Shown here one piece after another: positions 6,432-12,644 of a DNA stretch of 17,546 bases (position 1 is the stretch's first letter; the number at the start of each line of letters is the position of its first letter). Location: positions 1 through 17,546 of the forward strand of contig CAYRWY010000072.1 of the NCBI GenBank assembly GCA_964427955.1, read 5' to 3'. Below the pieces are notes generated by a model. The model worked only from the letters and a program-made list of their open reading frames with translations. It was not told the DNA's origin and ran no database searches. This stretch comes from JACRBK01 sp964427955. GTDB lineage: Bacteria; Chloroflexota; Anaerolineae; Aggregatilineales; Aggregatilineaceae. The translations under genes were made by a program, and so were the position numbers.

Positions 6432-7433
6432 CTACAACTCGGCGAAACTGCGGGCGACTGCCGCCGCCGTCATGCGTCCCCCCCGGAAGGCCGCCGTATC
6501 CAGGCGGGCATAGGGCCGCTGGCCCGGCGGATAACGCCGGACCGCAATCGCGGCGGTCGGCCCGGTGGTGATGTAATATAGCGCGATGATCGCACCGTCC
6601 GGTTGTTCCCACTCCTGGGACGTTACTTGCAGGGTTGGGCTGATGGCGTGATGCATCCCACCGATGGCTCGTTCCCACAAGAGCGGCGGCAGCCAGAGGC
6701 GCTGACCGGCCAGGCTGAAGACGTGGGTCAGCACGCCCAGGCTCTCCAGCACGCCATGCACGCGATGCGGTGGCGGCGTCACGGCCTGGGTGAGCAGATC
6801 GCGCAGCCGGGTATGATCGGTGATCACGCCCTGTTCGGCAGCGGCGCGCTGGGTGGCGCACGGCCCCCCATAGATCGCGGCACCTTTGAGCAGGGTGGGG
6901 ACGTCCAGCGTCGGGCTGTGCAGGTTGGCTACCTCGATCACGATCAGCATGATGGACTGCCGCACCGCGCTCAGCAGCAGGTCGCGGCTGGGCTTGTGCA
7001 GCAGCAGGGCGGCCTGGGGGTTACCCCCCGTATCGACCAACGCCAGGTCCAGGCTGAAATCACGGTAGGGATAGTCCTGCTGCACGCGGGCTGCGCCGTG
7101 CAAGAGATCGACCGTGTGCGGGTGCTGGCAGATCGGGCAGGTCCACGTCACGCTGATCGAACAACGCGCCCGCAGACACTCTTCGAACTGCTCGGCGATC
7201 CAGCGCCCGACCACGGCCTGGGCGACGTTATCGGGCGTGCAGGCTTTGAGCGACTCGTGGGCGAAATGGTGCTGCTTGACTTCCCCCAGCTTGGCGACCA
7301 TGCGGCCATGACACAGCGGGCACAGATACATCTCGCCGGGCCGGGCCTGCGAAACATGCAGGGGATGTCCGGTGGCGCTCAAGGCCCATTCGTACTGGGG
7401 ATAAGAAGGCACGGATGATGGTTTGAGAGTCAT
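6432..7433 (-). CDS. CoiA-like nuclease-domain protein
   Basis: A 333-residue protein. Near the N-terminus is the CoiA-type zinc-ribbon signature: CPLC (Cys38/Cys41), then VKQHHFAH (residues 52-59). A second CPIC pair lies at 99-102. Next come a helix (QAVVGRWIAEQFEE) and the likely PD-(D/E)xK-like core, with Asp129 in FSLDLALVD and Glu167 in IMLIVIEVANLHS. CoiA proteins are linked to natural transformation and recombination of incoming DNA; other family members occur in restriction-like settings (family knowledge). The C-terminal ~150 residues are unrecognised. A GTG at 7532 would add 33 residues. I prefer ATG 7433 because AGGAAA precedes it and an extended -10 promoter lies within the longer version. 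No other competence gene is in the window. Confidence 0.78.
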   Translation of the reverse strand: MTLKPSSVPSYPQYEWALSATGHPLHVSQARPGEMYLCPLCHGRMVAKLGEVKQHHFAHESLKACTPDNVAQAVVGRWIAEQFEECLRARCSISVTWTCPICQHPHTVDLLHGAARVQQDYPYRDFSLDLALVDTGGNPQAALLLHKPSRDLLLSAVRQSIMLIVIEVANLHSPTLDVPTLLKGAAIYGGPCATQRAAAEQGVITDHTRLRDLLTQAVTPPPHRVHGVLESLGVLTHVFSLAGQRLWLPPLLWERAIGGMHHAISPTLQVTSQEWEQPDGAIIALYYITTGPTAAIAVRRYPPGQRPYARLDTAAFRGGRMTAAAVARSFAEL

Positions 7434-7463
7434 AGGATTTCCTGGTACAAGCTGACTGCTTGT

Positions 7464-7472
7464 AGTATAGCA
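7464..7472 (-). promoter_or_regulatory. Extended -10 promoter of the CoiA-like gene
   Basis: TGC directly followed by TATACT on the minus strand, matching the TGn-TATAAT extended -10 type. No good -35 is present, as often with this class. Transcription would start near 7457, so translation must begin at 7433 rather than at the GTG 7532. Confidence 0.6.
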
Positions 7473-7514
7473 CCGCTCGGTCGATTTCTCCGCCCCTGTT
7501 TCAGGGCTATAAAA

Positions 7515-7563
7515 ACCGTGTAAAAAATTCACCGTGAATGCCCCCGGTCACGCTTTGGTCACG
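7515..7563. promoter_or_regulatory. Two pairs of short direct repeats in a divergent promoter region
   Basis: ACCGTG occurs at 7515-7520 and 7531-7536 (16-bp period). GGTCACG occurs at 7546-7552 and 7557-7563 (11-bp period, one helical turn). They lie between the CoiA-like promoter on the minus strand and the PPC-protein promoter on the plus strand. They may be operator half-sites; this is inference from arrangement. A short CCCTG-TTT-CAGGG hairpin lies next to them at 7494-7506. Confidence 0.35.
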
Positions 7564-7588
7564 CCCGCGTTCGATACTGAATACAAGG

Positions 7589-7618
7589 TTGCGCCTTACC
7601 CCCCGCCGCGCTTAGAAT
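7589..7618 (+). promoter_or_regulatory. Candidate promoter of the PPC-domain protein gene
   Basis: TTGCGC (7589-7594), an 18-base spacer and TAGAAT (7613-7618). The -10 is 5/6 to consensus and the -35 is 3/6. The leader would be about 65 bases. Confidence 0.45.
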
Positions 7619-7688
7619 CGCTAACAGGGTAAAGCCTTCAACACTGACATCAGACGGACATTCGTTCGGAGAGTGGGAGGAACACGGT

Positions 7689-9197
7689 ATGTTGTCAACA
7701 CGTCTTTCTCGTTTAGTCGTTACGGTCGTGGTTGTGGCGCTGCTCACGGCGCTGGTGCCGGTCCTGCACCGGGCTGAAGCGGTCGGCGCGGGCACGATTG
7801 CCTATGGTGATACCGTGACCGGCCAGATCACGAACAAGAACTATTTCGAACTCTGGCAGTTCCAGGGATCGCGCGGGGATCGGGTTCAGATCGGCATGGT
7901 GGGTGACGGAGTGCTCGATCCGTACCTGGGCCTGCTCGACGCCGCTACCGAAGAAGTGCTGGCCGAAGATGACGATACCGGCGGCAATGGTAACGCTTAC
8001 ATCGAGACGACCTTGAGCACCAGCGGGACGTTCATCATCGTCGCCACGCGCTACGACTTCGACGCGGGCACGAGCCAGGGCCAATACCAACTGGCGCTGG
8101 GCGGCGGCACGGGGCCGCAGAATGTCTCGCAGACGACCACCAACGTCGGCGCGCCGCAAGAAGTGTCGCCGGGCGTCTTCCTGATGGGCGACCTCGCGCT
8201 GGCGACCCCGACCTCCGGGCAGATCACCGCCGATTCTTACGCGCAGATCTACGCCATGCAGTTAGAGCAGGGCACCGATCTGCTGGTCGCGATGTTCGCT
8301 GACGGCAGCGCGCTGGACTGCTACCTGATCTTCGCCGACCAGGACGGCAACGTGCTGTCCGAGGATAACAACAGCGGCAACCAGGTGCAGGGTAGCAAGA
8401 CCGATGCCTTCCTGGAACTGACCATCCCCACCACCGGCACCTACCTCGTCGCGGCGACCCGCGCGGGCGTGGATACCGGCACGTCTAGCGGGGCGTACGT
8501 CTTGATTGCGGCGACCCCCGAAGAACAGAGCGCGCCTCAGGAACAGCAGAGCCAGCAGCAGACTCCGGCGGGCGTGGATCAGATGCCCGCGATCACCGCG
8601 GGGCAGTCCGCGACCGGCGCGATCAGCAGCGCCAGCTTCGTGCACCTGTATCCCTATGAAGGCCAGGCGAACGAACAGATCACCATCACCATGACCGGCG
8701 CGGGCGGCCTGGACGCCTACCTGGGCGTGATCGACCCGCACCAGGAAGTGATCGCAGAAGATGACGACAGCGGCGGCGGCACCGATGCCCAGATCTCCAT
8801 CCGCCTGCCCGAAAGCGGTACCTACTACATCGTCGTGACGCGCAACGGCATCGACTCGGGCACCACGCAGGGCAACTACACCCTGACCGTGACCAGCGGC
8901 ACGCCCGCGGCGCCGACCGGCGTGACCGGTGTGGGCGGCTTCGGCGGTTTGCCGGGCCGGGCCTTCCCGGTCGAGGGCGCGACCTTCTACCTGCGCGGTT
9001 TTGGCCGCTCGAACGACCCGGCCAAGTCCAGCCCGCTGGAAAGCTTCTTCCAGAGCGCCCAGGACGACAGCCTGCCGGGCCGCAGCTTCGACATCGGCAA
9101 TAACGAGAGCTTCTACCTGACCGGTTTCGGCAAGTCCGAGGACCCGGCCAAGTCCACCCCACTCCAGGCGTACCTGTCCGGCTTCCTGGGACAATAA
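7689..9197 (+). CDS. Secreted protein with three PPC-like domains and a duplicated C-terminal motif
   Basis: A 502-residue protein. Residues 1-31 are a signal peptide (Arg residues, a VVTVVVVALLTAL core, likely cleavage after AEA). Three repeats resembling bacterial pre-peptidase C-terminal (PPC) beta-sandwich domains follow at about 38-138, 175-275 and 303-403. Each has D-x-YL, an acidic EDDD or EDNN loop (a likely Ca-binding site), a sGtYxIVaTR strand, and a closing G-x-Y. Gln/Ser/Pro linkers separate them. The end (421-502) holds two tandem ~40-residue units beginning LPGR and containing GFGxSxDPAKS. No protease or other catalytic domain is seen, so it may be an adhesion, matrix or scaffold protein. 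ATG 7689 follows GGGAGG with an 8-base gap. Confidence 0.88.
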   Translation: MLSTRLSRLVVTVVVVALLTALVPVLHRAEAVGAGTIAYGDTVTGQITNKNYFELWQFQGSRGDRVQIGMVGDGVLDPYLGLLDAATEEVLAEDDDTGGNGNAYIETTLSTSGTFIIVATRYDFDAGTSQGQYQLALGGGTGPQNVSQTTTNVGAPQEVSPGVFLMGDLALATPTSGQITADSYAQIYAMQLEQGTDLLVAMFADGSALDCYLIFADQDGNVLSEDNNSGNQVQGSKTDAFLELTIPTTGTYLVAATRAGVDTGTSSGAYVLIAATPEEQSAPQEQQSQQQTPAGVDQMPAITAGQSATGAISSASFVHLYPYEGQANEQITITMTGAGGLDAYLGVIDPHQEVIAEDDDSGGGTDAQISIRLPESGTYYIVVTRNGIDSGTTQGNYTLTVTSGTPAAPTGVTGVGGFGGLPGRAFPVEGATFYLRGFGRSNDPAKSSPLESFFQSAQDDSLPGRSFDIGNNESFYLTGFGKSEDPAKSTPLQAYLSGFLGQ

Positions 9198-9220
9198 ACT
9201 ACTGAGCACTGTTCAGCGGT

Positions 9221-9321
9221 TTTACCTCACCCCCAACCCCTCCCCAGGCGAGACTGGGGAGGGGAGCAAACGGGCTTGTTCCCCTCTCCAACTTGCTTGG
9301 AGAGGGGCCAGGGGTGAGGTT
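9221..9321. repeat. Double palindromic intergenic repeat
   Basis: It starts TTTACCTCACCCCCAACCCC and ends GGGGCCAGGGGTGAGGT. Inside are two hairpins: CCCCTCCCCAG/CTGGGGAGGGG (9237-9264 region) and CCCCTCTCCAA/TTGGAGAGGGG (9281-9307 region). It looks like one copy nested in or joined to another. It lies between the convergent PPC-protein and UDG-like genes, ahead of the terminator. Confidence 0.75.
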
Positions 9322-9378
9322 CATCTCCCCAGGGAAATCGAGCGAGCGTGGTAAGGATCAGCAAGCGTTCGGCACTCA

Positions 9379-9409
9379 CGCCCTGACGGAAACGCCAGGG
9401 CGTTTTTTT
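9379..9409 (+). terminator. Rho-independent terminator after the PPC-protein gene
   Basis: CGCCCTG (9379-9385) pairs with CAGGGCG (9396-9402), followed by seven T (9403-9409). It is about 180 bases after the stop codon, with the palindromic repeat in between. Confidence 0.85.
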
Positions 9410-9441
9410 GCAGGCCGCCTGTGAGCGATGTCGGCGGAGCG

Positions 9442-10050
9442 TTACGGCACCAGCCGCAGCGCCGCTGTAAGGTCCTCGGCGATCATCTTGCGCTTGCTTT
9501 TTTCGATAAAGAAGCTGGGACCGGCTTGCAGGTACGAAGGAAAGACGCGCTTCCCCTCGAAAAAATAAACCTGCCCCCGGAGCCTATAGGTGGCGCCCGC
9601 CGGGATCACGCGTTTTTCGCCTTTCCGTTGGGCCACGGTGTTGAGCGCCTTGATGGCCACGTCGCCCATCAACAGGATCACTTTCACGTGTGGGAACAGG
9701 GCTAACTCTTGTTCCAGCAGGAGCGCACAGCGCCGGACCGTCTCGGTCTGGATACCGTAGCCGGTTTTGCCACACTTGACCGCCGTCGTGAGGTAGACGC
9801 CTCGCCGGAGAATATCCTGGATCGAGGCGACGTTGGCCCCTGCGTCGTTGAACGCCTGGACAGTGGTCTGGGCGAAGAGGGCCTCTCCGGGCGCGTAATA
9901 ATAGTCGCCGGGGTTGGCCGGGGCCGCTTCGGAGATCAGAATGATGGATACCAGGTCGGGATCGAGGTCGGGGTTGGGAACGACATAACGCTCGTGCTGC
10001 ACGTCCGCGCACGGAAACCCGGCGCACGCTATACACTGATCAGGACGCAT
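9442..10050 (-). CDS. Uracil-DNA glycosylase superfamily protein
   Basis: A 202-residue protein. N-terminal CIACAGFPC (Cys6, Cys9, Cys14) and the later Cys93 (TTAVKCGKTG) and Cys108 (VRRCALLLEQEL) are placed like the four [4Fe-4S] ligands of family 4 UDGs, including the ~15-residue spacing of the last two. The SEAAPANPGDYYY segment (residues 40-52) takes the place of the usual GEAPG-type motif. LLMGDVAIKAL (127-136) is the typical core strand-helix. The position expected for the HPS/HP motif reads FPS (170-172), lacking His. Known members excise uracil from DNA; this divergent copy may have altered specificity (inference). ATG 10050 is chosen for its GGAGGA site; a GTG at 10086 would leave that site inside the gene. 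Confidence 0.85.
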   Translation of the reverse strand: MRPDQCIACAGFPCADVQHERYVVPNPDLDPDLVSIILISEAAPANPGDYYYAPGEALFAQTTVQAFNDAGANVASIQDILRRGVYLTTAVKCGKTGYGIQTETVRRCALLLEQELALFPHVKVILLMGDVAIKALNTVAQRKGEKRVIPAGATYRLRGQVYFFEGKRVFPSYLQAGPSFFIEKSKRKMIAEDLTAALRLVP

Positions 10051-10056
10051 GGCGAT

Positions 10057-10062
10057 TCCTCC
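10057..10062 (-). promoter_or_regulatory. Ribosome binding site fixing the UDG-like start
   Basis: GGAGGA on the minus strand, 6 bases before ATG 10050. Confidence 0.75.
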
Positions 10063-10145
10063 GGTGAAGACTGAAAAGGCGATCACCGCCGACGTCGGTA
10101 CGGAGACGGATCATTGGTGTGCGGTGAGTGCTGTTTATTTTCTCT

Positions 10146-10174
10146 ACTGTACGAACGTGTGTTCTTTTTGTCAA
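10146..10174 (-). promoter_or_regulatory. Promoter of the UDG-like gene with consensus -35
   Basis: A perfect TTGACA (10169-10174), a 17-base spacer and TACAGT (10146-10151, 4/6) on the minus strand. The predicted leader is about 90 bases. It shows that the UDG-like gene can be expressed independently of the dioxygenase gene upstream. Confidence 0.7.
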
Positions 10175-10178
10175 GAGG

Positions 10179-10199
10179 GGGTGAGTGGGAAGCTCACCC
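10179..10199. promoter_or_regulatory. Inverted repeat GGGTGAG-N7-CTCACCC beside the UDG promoter
   Basis: A perfect 7-bp inverted repeat ending 4 bases upstream of the -35 element. It could be a regulator site, a weak terminator for the upstream dioxygenase gene (no T-run follows closely), or a remnant of the CTCACCC repeat family. Confidence 0.35.
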
Positions 10200-10262
10200 T
10201 GGAATATCTCGACAACAGACCCGGCTCTCGATCCTCTCGAGTCAGCATCAAGGAGGAACTAG

Positions 10263-11204
10263 TCAAGGCACGTGCACGAGTGGCAGATGGTGCTCCAACT
10301 CGTCACGCGAGTCTTCCAGCCAGGCCGGGAGCATCAGCCGGTTTCCTAACTCCGCGACCGGTTCGTCGTGCGCGAAGCCCGGCCCATCCGTGGCGACCTC
10401 GAACAGCACGCCGCCCGGTTCGTGGAAATAGATCGAGCGGAAATACGAACGATCCCGGACCGGTGTGACCCCCAGCCCGGCCCCGGCGATCTTCACCCGC
10501 CAGGTCGCCTGGGCCTCGGTGTCGGCCACGCGCCACGCGAGGTGATGCACCGATCCGGCGGAGATACGCCCCGGCTGCTCGCCCGGCAGGCGGATGATGT
10601 CCACCAGATGGCCCGGCCCGGTCCCGCCGATCTGGCAGCGCGCGCGATCCCCGGACTCCGAGAGCACCGTGAGGCCCATCACGTCCGTCAGCAGGCGGAG
10701 TGTCGCGTCGCCGCCCGCTTCGGACAGCGTGACGCTGTGCAGCCCCCGGATGGCGTGCTCGGCGGGCACGGAGCCTGCGGTCCAGGCGTGGTGAGCGCTG
10801 GCGCCCGCGTGGGCGACCAATTCCAACTGCATCCCATCCAGGTCATAGACGGTCAGTACCTCGTCGTTGAACCGCCGGGTCGTGCCCTCGAACGTGATGC
10901 CAAATTCGCGCAGGCGGGCGATCCAGTATGGGATCGAGTTGGGCGGAATGGAAAACGACGTCACCGTGACCTGGCCGGTGCCCTGGTGGCCGCGTACCGC
11001 GCCCTTCCAGGGGAAAAAAGACATCAGGGTGCCGGGCTGGCCGGTTTCGTCGCCGTAGTAAAGATGGTAGGTGCCGGGATCGTCAAAGTTGACGGTGCGC
11101 TTGACCAGCCGCAGTCCCAATATCCCCGCATAAAAATCAAGGTTGGTCTGGGGATCGCTGGCAATCGCCGTCACGTGGTGTATCCCCAAAATCTGGTCGG
11201 GCAT
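10263..11204 (-). CDS. VOC-family ring-cleaving dioxygenase / glyoxalase-like protein
   Basis: A 313-residue protein made of two vicinal-oxygen-chelate halves. The N-terminal half starts ILGIHHVTAIASDPQTNLDFY (His9/His10 region) and contains GLRLVKRTVNFDDP and the strand GMQLELVAHAG, whose Glu is a likely metal ligand. The second half has GLHSVTL, GSVHHLAWRV and GGVLFEVATDGPGF, the last giving another Glu. This arrangement matches the MhqO-like 'ring-cleaving dioxygenase' group linked to quinone or aromatic detoxification (family knowledge); the substrate cannot be read from sequence. ATG 11204 is chosen for the AAGGGGGG site just before it. ATG 11219, which overlaps the preceding stop as TAATG, is an alternative adding 5 residues and would imply translational coupling to the acyltransferase gene. 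Confidence 0.9.
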   Translation of the reverse strand: MPDQILGIHHVTAIASDPQTNLDFYAGILGLRLVKRTVNFDDPGTYHLYYGDETGQPGTLMSFFPWKGAVRGHQGTGQVTVTSFSIPPNSIPYWIARLREFGITFEGTTRRFNDEVLTVYDLDGMQLELVAHAGASAHHAWTAGSVPAEHAIRGLHSVTLSEAGGDATLRLLTDVMGLTVLSESGDRARCQIGGTGPGHLVDIIRLPGEQPGRISAGSVHHLAWRVADTEAQATWRVKIAGAGLGVTPVRDRSYFRSIYFHEPGGVLFEVATDGPGFAHDEPVAELGNRLMLPAWLEDSRDELEHHLPLVHVP

Positions 11205-11218
11205 CGTGCCCCCCTTCA

Positions 11219-12379
11219 TTAAATGGTCTTAACCCAGATTATCGGGTGATTGCCGGACCACTGCCCACNNNNNNNNNNNNNNNNNNNNNNNNNNNNNNNN
11301 NNNNNNNNNNNNNNNNNNNNNNNNNNNNNNNNNNNNNNNNNNNNNNNNNNNNNNNNNNNNNNNNNNNNCGCCGCCTGGAACGCCACGCGGACGCCGGTGG
11401 CCTGGAGCGGGGCCAGCGCGGCGCTGATCGCCTCCAGGGCGGCCCGAATCTCGGCGGACTTCGTGTCACCCAGGCGGTATTCCAGGTATCCGGCGAAATC
11501 GCCTGCGGCGAAGGCGGCGTGCAGCGCGTCGGCGGCGATCTTCATCTGCCGCGCGGAGACGTAGCGTCCGGCGTGCACGAAGGGTTTGACCGGCAGATGG
11601 GCATTGCGGTACAGCGGGCTGAACAGGTTGGGCTTGCTGACCAGTTCCGCCAGCGCGCCCAGCGGCACGCCGGGCAGCGGGATCGGCTCCGGCTGGGCGA
11701 GCAAAGTCCCGCTAAAGCGGAGGCGCGCCTGCCGGTCGTAAAAGGCGCGTGTTTCGGGCGTGAGGTGCTCGTAAATCTGGAGCATGATTGCGACCGCCGC
11801 CGCTTGCAGGTCGTCCTGGCGGCGCTTGCGGTCGTTCGACACCTGGACCGGCGGCAGCGGCGGCAGGATCGCGACGGTCAGGCGCGGGAAGCGCAGCCGG
11901 GCGATCCGCGACCAGACCTGGTACGTCCCGCTGAAGGCCATCGGCACGATCGGGGCCTGGGCTGCGTGCGAGAGGTAGGTCGCGCCCGATTTCACGTCGC
12001 GGATCGGCTTCTCCCACGTCCCGCCGTCAGGAAAGAGTCCCAGCCGCCCGCCTGCGTTCAGGGTGTCGATCATGTGCTTCAGCCCTTCGCGGTCCACGCC
12101 GCCGCGCTTCATCAGGATCAGCCCGGCATTTTTGACGATCCAGTTGGCGGGCCACAGCAGCTTGAAATCGCCCGGCCCGACGAAGACCGTATCGGACGGC
12201 ATCAGGAGGATCAGCATCAGGGCGTCGAAGGTCGAGCAGTGATTGGCGGCGTAAATGACGGGTCCCAGCGTGTTGAGGTAGTCGCGCCCGGTGATGTGCG
12301 TGCGAGTCAGCGTCCGCACGAGCAGCCAGCCCAGCGCGCGTAAGATCCGGCGAATCAGGCGTGTGCGTCGATCCAGCAT
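11219..12379 (-). CDS. PlsC-like acyltransferase, interrupted by an assembly gap
   Basis: The N-terminal part is a 1-acyl-glycerol-3-phosphate-acyltransferase-type domain: NHCSTFD gives the catalytic H-x4-D (His47, Asp52), LFPDGGTWEKP (115-125) is the acceptor-binding block normally like FPEGT, and IVPMAFSG (143-150) follows. Such enzymes transfer acyl chains to glycerolipids at the inner face of the membrane. Homology is readable to about residue 337 (position 11369). Then come 100 N. After the gap the same frame shows only GQWSGNHPIIWVKTI before TAA at 11219-11221. As the true gap length is unknown, whether these last residues belong to the gene is uncertain. An unusually long C-terminal region (~190 residues) follows the acyltransferase core. 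AAGGAT precedes ATG 12379. Confidence 0.78.
   Translation of the reverse strand: MLDRRTRLIRRILRALGWLLVRTLTRTHITGRDYLNTLGPVIYAANHCSTFDALMLILLMPSDTVFVGPGDFKLLWPANWIVKNAGLILMKRGGVDREGLKHMIDTLNAGGRLGLFPDGGTWEKPIRDVKSGATYLSHAAQAPIVPMAFSGTYQVWSRIARLRFPRLTVAILPPLPPVQVSNDRKRRQDDLQAAAVAIMLQIYEHLTPETRAFYDRQARLRFSGTLLAQPEPIPLPGVPLGALAELVSKPNLFSPLYRNAHLPVKPFVHAGRYVSARQMKIAADALHAAFAAGDFAGYLEYRLGDTKSAEIRAALEAISAALAPLQATGVRVAFQAAXXXXXXXXXXXXXXXXXXXXXXXXXXXXXXXXXXGQWSGNHPIIWVKTI
11269..11368. other. Assembly gap, 100 N
   Basis: Exactly 100 undetermined bases, the conventional placeholder for a scaffold gap of unknown size. Any reading frame crossing it is unreliable. Confidence 1.
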
Positions 12380-12400
12380 GGCAGTATCCTTGCCTCTAAG

Positions 12401-12484
12401 TTTACCTCACCCCACCCGGTGGCGAGGGGGAGCGGCACGGTGAAACCCGTCGTGGTAGGGGCGCCGCTTGCTGCGCCCTGCTTT
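12401..12484 (+). repeat. Composite intergenic repeat
   Basis: TTTACCTCACCCC, CGGTGGCGAGGGGGAGCGGC, an ACGGTGAAACCCGTCGTGGTA variant of the core, then GGGGCGCCGCTTGCTGCGCCC and TGCTTTT. It lacks the GGCCCCCTCTCC segment of the 6281 copy. It abuts the terminal-inverted-repeat element at 12485 without a gap and lies just upstream of the acyltransferase start. Confidence 0.75.
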
Positions 12485-12601
12485 TACTGATCCTTGCATA
12501 AATAGCTAAACTTTTTGCCAGGGAGATTTACCTCACCCCTGACCCCTCTCCAGCTTGCCTGGGGAGGGGCTGGGGTTTAGATTTCAATGCAAGGATCAGT
12601 A
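12485..12601. mobile_element. MITE-like element with 15-bp perfect terminal inverted repeats
   Basis: TACTGATCCTTGCAT (12485-12499) is repeated inverted as ATGCAAGGATCAGTA (12587-12601). A TAAAC block 7 bases further in on each side extends the imperfect match to 27 bp. The interior holds a full CCTCACCCCTGACCCCTCTCC…GGGGAGGGGCTGGGG palindrome and no coding capacity. Both ends are TA, compatible with TA-targeting transposases (IS630/Tc1 type), but that is inference; no longer target duplication is visible. Confidence 0.5.
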
Positions 12602-12644
12602 GAACCGCCCCTCAAAAATCCCCCGCGCGCCGCCTGGACCAGGA

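Noticed and set aside
7434..7532. 33-residue N-terminal extension of the CoiA-like protein from a GTG at 7532
   Set aside because: It would include the extended -10 promoter, lacks a clear ribosome site, and the ATG at 7433 has AGGAAA upstream.
8949..9197. LPGR units as sortase LPxTG signals
   Set aside because: No Thr-Gly after Pro-x, no following hydrophobic helix and no basic tail, so a sortase signal does not fit.
3365..9382. Shared 12-mer GGCACTCACGCC at 3365-3376 and 9371-9382
   Set aside because: Several 12-base matches are expected by chance in a window of this size, and the flanks do not extend the match.
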